The notes beneath the pieces were generated by a model. The model was not told the origin of the DNA. It saw only the letters and a program-made list of their open reading frames with translations, and searched no databases. Below are positions 1 through 5,369 of a stretch of DNA of 7,077 bases, piece by piece. A program made the position numbers and the translations under genes. The stretch covers positions 1 to 7,077 of the forward strand of contig CAZTAJ010000168.1 in assembly GCA_964611575.1 (NCBI GenBank). The letters are read 5' to 3'. How positions within the stretch are numbered: position 1 is the stretch's first letter; each line of letters opens with the position of its first letter. Origin of the DNA: CAITUY01 sp964611575. Its GTDB lineage: Bacteria > Verrucomicrobiota > Kiritimatiellia > CAIKKV01 > CAITUY01.

Positions 1-51
1 GACAACGTGGTGATCCGGGAGTTGATAAAGACCGGCGATCATCGTCAGTAA
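1..51 (+). CDS. 3' end of an upstream gene (partial)
   Basis: The first frame reads 16 sense codons (DNVVIRELIKTGDHRQ) and stops at TAA 49-51. The stop touches the AAGGAG ribosome-binding site (51-56) of the next gene, the tight spacing expected of two consecutive genes in one transcript. Frame 2 stops after three codons. Frame 3 is also open but would overlap the next gene. Sixteen residues are too few to recognise a family. The assignment rests only on the reading frame and on the neat stop/RBS junction. Confidence 0.4.
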   Translation, partial: DNVVIRELIKTGDHRQ

Positions 52-56
52 AGGAG
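51..56 (+). promoter_or_regulatory. Ribosome-binding site of the NHL-repeat gene
   Basis: AAGGAG lies 8 nt before ATG 65 and fixes that start. It overlaps the last base of the preceding stop codon, which suggests translational coupling with the upstream gene. Confidence 0.7.
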
Positions 57-64
57 TCCGAAAA

Positions 65-2887
65 ATGCGGTTGTCACCCTGCCTCTTGCCCCTATCTCGA
101 ATCGGCTGGTTGTGCCTTGCCGTTTTTGCCGTTCACACGCACGCCGTCGGCGCCAACTACGGCTGGACCAACTTCGTCGGTCAACCGGGCGGCAAGGGTA
201 ACGCCGATGGCACGGGCAGCGACGCGCGGTTCAATCGGCCTTTCGGCGTGGCGGTGGATGGCGCGGGCAACCTTTACGTGGGGGATTACTTCAACCACAT
301 GATCCGGAAGGTGACGCCGGTAGCGACGGCGGGGGTGACGAACTGGGTGGTGACCACCCTCGCGGGCGACTTCGCCTCCTATGGCAACACCGATGGTACG
401 GGCAAGGGGGCCTCGTTCAAGAGTCCTTGTGGTGTGGCGCTTGACACGGCGGGCAACCTGTACGTCGCGGATCTCGACAACCAAACGATTCGGAAGGTAA
501 CGCCGGAAGTGACGGCGGGAGTCACCAATTGGGTCGTGACCACCCTGGCGGGCAACCCGGGAGTCAGTGGCACGGCGGATGGCACAGGCAGTGTGGCGCG
601 GTTCTATTTTCCCTACAATCTGGCCGTTGACACCAACGGCAACGTGTTTGTCGCGGACTCGAGCAACCATACGATCCGGAAGATAACGCCGGTGGTGGCA
701 GAGGGGGTGACCAATTGGGTCGTGACCACCGTGGCAGGCAGTCCGGGAGTTAGTGGCACGGCGAACGGGACGAACAACACCGCGCGGTTCTATCTGCCGA
801 ACGGCATCGCCCTTGACAACGCGGGCAATGTGTACGTGGGGGATAGCGCCAATCGCACGATCCGGAAAGTGACGCCGGTGGGCACGAATTGGGTGGTGAC
901 CACGCTGGCGGGCAGCGCGGGCAGTTCCGGCAGCGCCGATGGCACGAACAGTGTCGCGCGGTTCAAGTTTCCTGTCGGCATGGCTCTGGACAGTGCGGGT
1001 AACGTGTATGTGTCAGATGAGAACAACTACAATATCCGGAAGATGACGCCGGTGGGCACGAATTGGGTGGTGACCACGCTGGCGGGCAGCGCGGGCAATT
1101 CCGGCAGTGCCGACGGCACGAATAACGCCGCGCGATTCAACTACTGTGCCGACATCGCTCTGGATAACATGGGCAATATGTACGTCGCGGACATGTACAG
1201 TTATGCGATTCGAAAAGTGACGCCGGTAGCGACGGCAGGGGTGACCAACTGGGTCGTCACCACCCTGGCGGGCAGTCCGCAAGGTGGCGGCTCCGCGAAC
1301 GGCACCGGGACGACGGCTCGGTTGGGCAATCCCTATGGCGTGGCAATTGGCCGTACGGGCACCATATTCGTGGCGGACAGCGGCAATTACACGATCCGAA
1401 GAGTGAGTCCGTCGGGGGTGGTGAACACCCTGGCGGGCAGCAACGGCGTCAGCGGCGCCACTGATGGCACGGGTAGCGTGGCCCGGTTTTACTTTCCTTA
1501 CGGCGTGGCCGTCGACGATGCGGACAACGTGTTCGTGGCGGACACCTACAACAACAGCATTCGAAAGGTCACGGCGGCGGGGGTTGTGACGACGCTGGTG
1601 GGCGCAGGTAACGGCAGTGCCGATGGCACGAACCGTATGGCAACCTTCAGTGGTCCTCAGAGCGCGGTGTTGGATAGCGCTGGCAACCTCTATGTGGCGG
1701 ACACGGGGAACCACACGATCCGGAAGGTGACGCCGGTGGGAACGAATTGGGTGGTGACCACCCTGGCGGGCAGTCCGGGTCTAACGGGCAGTACGGATGG
1801 CACGAACAACGCGGCGCGGTTCGACCATCCCTATGGCGTGGCGGTGGACAGTTCGGGCCAGGTGTTCGTGGCCGACACCTTCAACAACACCCTGCGGAAG
1901 ATGACGGCGGTTGGGACCAACTGGGTCGTGACGACGCTGGCGGGCAGTACCAATGCCGGCAGCGCCGACGGCACAGGCAGCGCGGCTCAGTTCAAGACCC
2001 CCATGGGTCTGGCGGTGGATAACGCCGGCCACGTGTTGGTGACTGAATCGGGAAACCACACGATCCGGAGAGTCAGCGCCGCGGGCGAGGTAACGACCAT
2101 CGGGGGTGTTCCCGGCGTTATCGGCGGAACCGACGGCGTCGGCGGCGCCGCGTTGTTCAACGGCCCCGGCGGCATTGCGGTGAACGGCGCCGGCACGCTC
2201 TTCGTGGCTGACACTTACAACAATCGCATCACCAAGGGAACGCCCTTGCCCTGGATCGTCACGCAAATCCTCACGGGCAACGGCACGGCCAATCCGTCCG
2301 GGACGCTCTTTGTGGCGGACGGCGCATCCACCTCGGTCCTGTACACGGCGGCGCAGTGGAACCGCATCGCCAGTGTCCAGACGAACGGCGGCGCTGTTGC
2401 GTCTGCCGTGGGGGCGATCAGCAACCTGCTGTCGCTCACCGGTGTCGGGGGCGACCTCACGAACCGTGTGGCGTTCGCGAATGCCACGGCCGAGCAGGTG
2501 GGATTGCCGGCCGGCGTGGCGGTCAGTTGGACGACCAATTACTATGTCACCGAGTCTGCCGCGCTAGCCGACACGAACCTGTCGCTGGACTACCTGTTGA
2601 ACCAGAATCCGACCAACATTTACGACCCGGCGCTGAACATCACGGACATCGTTGTCAGCAACGCGTCGGCGAAGATCTCGGTCAGGCTATCCGGCGTGCA
2701 CCTGCCGTCCACGATCAACGGTGTGTTGCAGCTTCAGGGGACAACCAACCTGGCGATTGGCGGCTGGGGCGATGGGGGCGGCGGTGCGATCAGCAATGCC
2801 GTTTTCGATGGCGATGGGCAGGCCGCCCCGATCGCCATTCCCGCGCCGGCCGGCGCGGGATTCTATAAGGCCATGATCGTGCCATGA
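65..2887 (+). CDS. Secreted NHL-repeat beta-propeller protein (12 repeats)
   Basis: This is a predicted secreted protein of 940 residues. Residues 1-30 form a signal peptide: basic start, hydrophobic stretch WLCLAVFAV, likely cut after VGA (28-30). From about residue 35 to 735 there are 12 NHL-type repeats of 55-62 residues, each with a DGT-type turn (last copy DGV), an 'ARF' strand, a P-x-G-[VI]-A-[VL]-D core, 'G-N-[LV]-[YF]-V-[AG]-D' and '[NH]-T-I-R-K-V'. Most are joined by a TNWVVTTLAG linker. NHL propellers usually have six blades, so 12 repeats would fit two propellers (inference). Residues about 740-940 are beta-rich, carry a TTNLA..W motif and end in GFYKAMIVP, a C-terminal style I associate with Verrucomicrobiota secreted proteins. 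No membrane anchor, LPxTG or PEP-CTERM tag is visible. Such proteins are generally thought to bind protein, RNA or carbohydrate; the ligand here is unknown. ATG 65 follows AAGGAG at 8 nt. Confidence 0.9.
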   Translation: MRLSPCLLPLSRIGWLCLAVFAVHTHAVGANYGWTNFVGQPGGKGNADGTGSDARFNRPFGVAVDGAGNLYVGDYFNHMIRKVTPVATAGVTNWVVTTLAGDFASYGNTDGTGKGASFKSPCGVALDTAGNLYVADLDNQTIRKVTPEVTAGVTNWVVTTLAGNPGVSGTADGTGSVARFYFPYNLAVDTNGNVFVADSSNHTIRKITPVVAEGVTNWVVTTVAGSPGVSGTANGTNNTARFYLPNGIALDNAGNVYVGDSANRTIRKVTPVGTNWVVTTLAGSAGSSGSADGTNSVARFKFPVGMALDSAGNVYVSDENNYNIRKMTPVGTNWVVTTLAGSAGNSGSADGTNNAARFNYCADIALDNMGNMYVADMYSYAIRKVTPVATAGVTNWVVTTLAGSPQGGGSANGTGTTARLGNPYGVAIGRTGTIFVADSGNYTIRRVSPSGVVNTLAGSNGVSGATDGTGSVARFYFPYGVAVDDADNVFVADTYNNSIRKVTAAGVVTTLVGAGNGSADGTNRMATFSGPQSAVLDSAGNLYVADTGNHTIRKVTPVGTNWVVTTLAGSPGLTGSTDGTNNAARFDHPYGVAVDSSGQVFVADTFNNTLRKMTAVGTNWVVTTLAGSTNAGSADGTGSAAQFKTPMGLAVDNAGHVLVTESGNHTIRRVSAAGEVTTIGGVPGVIGGTDGVGGAALFNGPGGIAVNGAGTLFVADTYNNRITKGTPLPWIVTQILTGNGTANPSGTLFVADGASTSVLYTAAQWNRIASVQTNGGAVASAVGAISNLLSLTGVGGDLTNRVAFANATAEQVGLPAGVAVSWTTNYYVTESAALADTNLSLDYLLNQNPTNIYDPALNITDIVVSNASAKISVRLSGVHLPSTINGVLQLQGTTNLAIGGWGDGGGGAISNAVFDGDGQAAPIAIPAPAGAGFYKAMIVP
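167..2273 (+). repeat. Twelve in-gene tandem repeats encoding NHL blades
   Basis: Twelve diverged units of about 165-186 bp encode the NHL blades. Units differ mainly by indels in the linker, for example TPVATAGVTNWVV against TPVGTNWVV, a 12-nt difference. Two neighbouring units share an exact 54-bp stretch, 870-923 and 1044-1097, offset 174 bp (58 codons), which points to a recent duplication or gene conversion between blades. Confidence 0.85.
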
Positions 2888-2940
2888 ACGGGGGAACAGG
2901 ACGACTTTGAGCAAGACCGTAGAATGATCATGCGAGGAAA

Positions 2941-2967
2941 GATCGGAATAGTAACAGGATCGAATAG
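2941..2967 (+). repeat. Short imperfect direct repeat upstream of the exported-protein gene
   Basis: GATCGGAATAG (2941-2951) and GATCGAATAG (2958-2967) differ by one base and sit just before the ribosome-binding site at 2975. They could be a regulator site or chance. No convincing -35/-10 pair was seen in 2888-2988. Confidence 0.25.
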
Positions 2968-2974
2968 AAACGAC

Positions 2975-2980
2975 AGGAGG
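2975..2980 (+). promoter_or_regulatory. Strong ribosome-binding site (AGGAGG)
   Basis: A perfect AGGAGG lies 8 nt before ATG 2989 and makes that start secure. It is the strongest Shine-Dalgarno sequence in the window. Confidence 0.75.
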
Positions 2981-2988
2981 ACGAGAGA

Positions 2989-3591
2989 ATGACAATAGTC
3001 AAGATAATGGTAACGGCATCGGCAATCATGGCATGGGCATCAGTTGCCTGCATGGCACAGGACCAAGCAAAGGAAGGAGGCGTGACCTGTGAACTGATCG
3101 TCTCGAACACCACATGGAAGATCCCAGATCAGGCGTTAGGCAAGAGAGTGCCTGTTGCACTCGCACTACGAGTCACGAATCACACAACCAACGCTCTTGT
3201 CTTCTGTCAGTACGACACGCTCCGTCCGATATTGCGCGCCAAGTCCGGCAAGGACTTTCAGATGGATGGCGGGCGCAACAGGTCCCGTCTCGTCAGACCG
3301 GAAGACTACCGCATACTGCAACCGGGCGAGGGTACTACGTTCGCCGTCGATGCGCACATCTACTGGCAAAACAACAGTCTTGTTCTGGGCGGCGAGGATG
3401 GTTTTGGCGGCCTGTGGTTCTTCACAGGATTGGACGCAGGGGAGTACGACCTCGCTATCGCCTATGCCTACGACGATAATAGTAGAAATGTTGCCATTGC
3501 CCGAGGCAAAGGGGTGCTGAACTTCGGCGAAGATGAAGTCTGGAAGGGGGAACTGATTTCATCGTTCATCAGGATTTCATTAGAAAGGTAA
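2989..3591 (+). CDS. Predicted exported protein of unknown function, beta-sandwich-like
   Basis: The 200-residue product starts with a signal sequence: K5, a hydrophobic stretch to V19, then ACMA|QD as a likely signal peptidase I site after A23. SVAC (18-21) could be a weak lipobox, but the usual Leu at -3 is missing, so a lipoprotein is the less likely reading. The rest alternates short beta strands and turns (VPVALALRVTN, YRILQPGEGTTFAVDAHIY, GEYDLAIAYAYDD). This resembles immunoglobulin-like or BsuPI-inhibitor-like sandwiches, in which one strand describes 'normal force' residues before an 'LQPGE' turn. That likeness is structural impression only, and I do not recognise a family. Base composition is lower in G+C than the NHL gene before it (one 60-nt sample about 53% against 70%). 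It lies 101 nt after the NHL gene and 94 nt before the next gene, so a shared transcript is possible but unproven. Confidence 0.8.
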   Translation: MTIVKIMVTASAIMAWASVACMAQDQAKEGGVTCELIVSNTTWKIPDQALGKRVPVALALRVTNHTTNALVFCQYDTLRPILRAKSGKDFQMDGGRNRSRLVRPEDYRILQPGEGTTFAVDAHIYWQNNSLVLGGEDGFGGLWFFTGLDAGEYDLAIAYAYDDNSRNVAIARGKGVLNFGEDEVWKGELISSFIRISLER

Positions 3592-3611
3592 TCGCGCATC
3601 AATAATGCCTG

Positions 3612-3648
3612 CACGGTATTATCAACCTCGGCGGGTTGCCAAACCGTG
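3612..3648 (+). other. Nested stem-loop in the intergenic region
   Basis: An outer stem CACGGT (3612-3617) / ACCGTG (3643-3648) encloses an inner stem CAACC (3623-3627) / GGTTG (3634-3638) with a six-base loop. The two stems are separated by a 5/4-nt internal loop. No U-run follows, so it is not a standard intrinsic terminator. It could be an mRNA processing or attenuation structure between the two genes, or chance. Confidence 0.35.
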
Positions 3649-3685
3649 AAGATGGGCGTTCGGACAAAAAGGGGAGACAAAGAAA

Positions 3686-3973
3686 ATGAATCGGATCAAC
3701 CAATGGCAGATGGCACTTCGATGGACATTCCGCGTTACAGTGGGATTCTTCGTGATTTACGGAGTCCTCCTTGCTGTCAAAGCGCCATTCGTCTACGCAA
3801 AAGTGTCTGAGGTCTTTCCAGAGGACATGAAGCGGAACTTCCTTGGAATGACCATACTGGCGCCGTTCGTGTTCAGCGGACTTGTTTTCATCGTCAGTCT
3901 GGTTCTCTTCAGACTGTTCTTCGGCTTGTCTGGAACGACTGAAAAGGAGATGGGAACGAGGACAGGTCAATGA
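3686..3973 (+). CDS. Small integral membrane protein, two membrane segments
   Basis: This 95-residue protein has two hydrophobic segments, at about residues 14-34 (FRVTVGFFVIYGVLLAV) and 53-80 (LGMTILAPFVFSGLVFIVSLVLF). A loop of about 18 residues with mixed charge (YAKVSEVFPEDMKRN) joins them, and the tail is hydrophilic. No family is recognised. GGGGAGA at 3671-3677 precedes ATG 3686 at a workable distance. The stop TGA overlaps the start of the next gene (ATGA at 3970-3973), the usual sign of translational coupling. It therefore probably works with the membrane-anchored repeat protein downstream, perhaps as a partner in the same membrane complex (inference). G+C is low for the window, about 48% in one 60-nt sample. 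A holin-like role is conceivable from size and topology, but nothing else supports it. Confidence 0.75.
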   Translation: MNRINQWQMALRWTFRVTVGFFVIYGVLLAVKAPFVYAKVSEVFPEDMKRNFLGMTILAPFVFSGLVFIVSLVLFRLFFGLSGTTEKEMGTRTGQ

Positions 3974-5088
3974 AAACATGGACAGCATGGAAATGGGTTG
4001 GGGCGGCGAGCCTGGTGGTTCTGGCGGGGTATGGCGTCATGCGCCACGGGCGCCGTGCCGCACCCCCGCCCCCGCCACCCGTTGCCGCCGTGGTCGCGGC
4101 AGCTGCCGCGCCGGTCTCGGTCGCGCCGCCCGCCCCGGCCCTTGCTCCGCGCCCCGCCGTTCCTGCCGCTGTGCTGGCGCCGGCGATACCGTCGGCCGCC
4201 GCACCTGTTGCCGCGCCGGCGGTCGGTGACGCCGATCCTTTTTCGCGATTGAAGCGGCTGAAGGAAGAGGGCCAGAAGCCGGGCACCGACGACTTCCGGG
4301 CGGCTATGGATTGGGTTATGCAACTCCCGGAAGTTCCCTGGCCGGAGTGTCGGGCAAAGAACGATGCCCTGTATCGGTTCGTCGCCGACTGGACGCGGCT
4401 CGATGCCGCCGCCGTCGAACAGTGGCTCGGGAGGCTGCCCGCCTGTCGTTCGCGTGACGTGGCCATCTCGCGCTACGTACAGGAACTCGTGAAGGGCGGG
4501 AAGGCGCCGGTCGAACCTCAGCGTCTCGCGGCCTGGTGCGAGAAGATCGCGGACGAGAACTTCCAGAGCGGCGCCATCACCGTGTTGACGAAGGAGTGGC
4601 GCAAGACTGACCTACAGGCTGCCGCCACGTGGGTCGATGCGTTGCCGCACAACACGGCGCGGGACCTGGCCCTCAACCAACTCGCGCGCGATCTCGCCCC
4701 GACCAACCCGCCCACGGCTCTGCTGTGGGCCTGCAAGATCGACGATGAAGGGCAGCGGGTCAACGCGGTCGGGCATGCCGTACAGGCGTGGGCGCGCAGC
4801 ACCAATCTCGCCAGTGTGGCGCCTTTGCTCAAGCAGATGCCGGACGACAAGACCCGGGATGAAGCTCTGCGTGTCTTCGCGGGCGAACTGTCCAAAACCG
4901 ACCCGCCGCTGGCAATGCAGTGGGCCGAGACTATTTCCGATGACGCCCAACGCCAGGTTGCCATGGTCACGGTCGCCTCCTCCTGGACCCTCAAGGATCG
5001 TGTCGCCGCTACACGGTGGATCGAGCAGTCGCCACTTCCGCCCGAGGCGCGCCGGCAGGCGCTGGGCGCGGCGGGTGCCATGAAGTAA
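3970..5088 (+). CDS. Membrane-anchored protein with Pro/Ala-rich stalk and helical repeats
   Basis: The product has 372 residues. Residues 9-24 are one hydrophobic segment acting as signal anchor or uncleaved signal; both flanks carry positive charges (K2, K8 and R25, R28, R29), so topology is uncertain. Residues about 30-86 are an Ala/Pro/Val-rich stalk containing a run of six prolines. From about residue 100 to the end there are seven or eight helix-helix units of roughly 33 residues with the pattern AA..W...LP....R..A......W...D. Examples are 'LQAAATWVDALPHNTARDLALNQLA' split over 214-240 and 'RDEALRVFAGELSKTDP'. Similar TPR/HEAT-like repeats are common in Verrucomicrobiota proteins of unknown function, and such solenoids normally bind other proteins. 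The stalk would hold the solenoid away from the membrane. No catalytic motif is visible. ATG 3970 overlaps the preceding stop. The stalk-coding DNA is extremely GC-rich (about 85% over 4081-4140). Confidence 0.85.
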   Translation: MKTWTAWKWVGAASLVVLAGYGVMRHGRRAAPPPPPPVAAVVAAAAAPVSVAPPAPALAPRPAVPAAVLAPAIPSAAAPVAAPAVGDADPFSRLKRLKEEGQKPGTDDFRAAMDWVMQLPEVPWPECRAKNDALYRFVADWTRLDAAAVEQWLGRLPACRSRDVAISRYVQELVKGGKAPVEPQRLAAWCEKIADENFQSGAITVLTKEWRKTDLQAAATWVDALPHNTARDLALNQLARDLAPTNPPTALLWACKIDDEGQRVNAVGHAVQAWARSTNLASVAPLLKQMPDDKTRDEALRVFAGELSKTDPPLAMQWAETISDDAQRQVAMVTVASSWTLKDRVAATRWIEQSPLPPEARRQALGAAGAMK

Positions 5089-5132
5089 TGGGGCGCACCG
5101 TGCAGCTCGATCTGATCGTCACGCCGGCCAAC

Positions 5133-5150
5133 CCCCTTCTACTGGAGGGG
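5133..5150. other. Hairpin between the repeat-protein gene and the tRNA remnant
   Basis: CCCCTTC (5133-5139) pairs with GGAGGGG (5144-5150), seven pairs with one G-U, around the loop TACT. It lies 44 nt after the CCA end of the tRNA remnant on the - strand and 44 nt after the + strand stop at 5088, so it could help end either transcript. No T-run follows on either strand, so a standard intrinsic terminator is not supported. The rest of 5089-5194 shows no convincing gene. Confidence 0.3.
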
Positions 5151-5194
5151 CCCGTGGCGACCTTGCCGCTGACCGTCTTTGCCGTGTTTACCAA

Positions 5195-5242
5195 TGGCGC
5201 GCCTGGCAGGACTCGAACCTGCAACCTTCTGATCCGAAGTCA
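5195..5242 (-). other. Attachment site: 3' part of tRNA-Arg(UCG)
   Basis: Read on the - strand, these 48 nt match positions 29-76 of a tRNA. They comprise the 3' end of the 5' anticodon strand (TGA), loop CTTCGGA with anticodon TCG, anticodon 3' strand TCAGA, variable loop AGGTT, and T-arm stem GCAGG/CCTGC around TTCGAGT. The acceptor strand CAGGCGC, discriminator G and CCA follow. CAGGCGC-G-CCA closely resembles the 3' end of bacterial tRNA-Arg genes. Upstream of position 29 (5243 onward) the match ends abruptly: there is no D-arm and no 5' acceptor strand, so this is not a working tRNA. A 3' tRNA fragment ending in the anticodon arm, next to a tyrosine recombinase gene, is the classic att scar. 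Geometry puts the old chromosome on the left (downstream of the tRNA) and the element on the right. An intact tRNA-Arg(UCG) is expected at the far right end of the element, outside the window. Confidence 0.85.
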
Positions 5243-5284
5243 TGTGACTAGATAAAGAAAACACCAACAAAATCAACTAAAGGC

Positions 5285-5313
5285 TTGCCGTGGGGACATT
5301 ATGGAGACATAAT
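5285..5313 (+). promoter_or_regulatory. Predicted sigma-70-type promoter of the integrase gene
   Basis: TTGCCG (5285-5290, 4 of 6 consensus bases) is followed after exactly 17 nt by CATAAT (5308-5313, 5 of 6). Transcription would begin near 5320, about 50 nt before the integrase start. The -10 box is the right half of the inverted repeat ATTATG-GAGA-CATAAT (5298-5313), so a bound repressor or the integrase itself could block it. Confidence 0.55.
5291..5312 (+). repeat. Tandem 11-bp repeat in the integrase promoter
   Basis: TGGGGACATTA (5291-5301) and TGGAGACATAA (5302-5312) are adjacent and match at 9 of 11 bases, consensus TGGRGACATWA. They start immediately after the -35 box, and the second copy runs into the -10 box. 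An 11-bp period puts both copies on the same face of the helix, as expected for integrase arm-type sites or a cooperative regulator. Location about 50 bp from the att core also fits an arm site. Confidence 0.5.
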
Positions 5314-5343
5314 CAGTCTACGAAATGAGGGTCTTGGACTGAT
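5312..5343. repeat. 7-bp inverted repeat downstream of the integrase promoter
   Basis: ATCAGTC (5312-5318) and GACTGAT (5337-5343) are perfect inverted copies separated by 18 nt. They surround the predicted transcription start. They may be an operator, or the base of a hairpin in the 5' leader RNA ahead of the ribosome-binding site. Confidence 0.4.
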
Positions 5344-5369
5344 ACGAACCCATAAAGGTGGACCACGCA

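Noticed and set aside
1013..1714. Long - strand frame opposite the NHL repeats, with similar ones at 92-670 and 1781-2266
   Set aside because: All mirror the repeat unit of the + strand gene, have Arg/His-rich unlikely composition, and lack ribosome-binding sites worth noting.
167..2273. CRISPR-like or satellite repeat array
   Set aside because: The period is 165-186 bp, in frame and fully coding, and it translates to NHL blades. There are no short identical repeats with unique spacers.
3909..4466. Long - strand frame opposite the membrane-anchored repeat protein
   Set aside because: It is a by-product of very GC-rich Ala/Pro codons. The translation is low-complexity, and the + frame has a coupled start, membrane anchor and repeats.
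5133..5150. Intrinsic terminator
   Set aside because: The hairpin is good but no T-run follows on either strand; it is kept only as a hairpin.
5088..5255. A 55-codon + strand frame starting at the ATG that overlaps the TAA at 5086-5088
   Set aside because: Its second half is the antisense of the tRNA-Arg fragment, producing the familiar false 'GRTRTCNLLIRS' peptide. The first half has no recognisable features, so the start/stop overlap is probably chance.
5195..5275. An intact tRNA-Arg gene
   Set aside because: Pairing and tRNA consensus stop at 5242. The next 30 nt are AT-rich, with no D-arm or 5' acceptor strand to pair with CAGGCGC.
5358..5369. Upstream GTG start giving an integrase four residues longer
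   Set aside because: AAAGGTGG lies 8 nt before ATG 5370, while no ribosome-binding site precedes GTG 5358.
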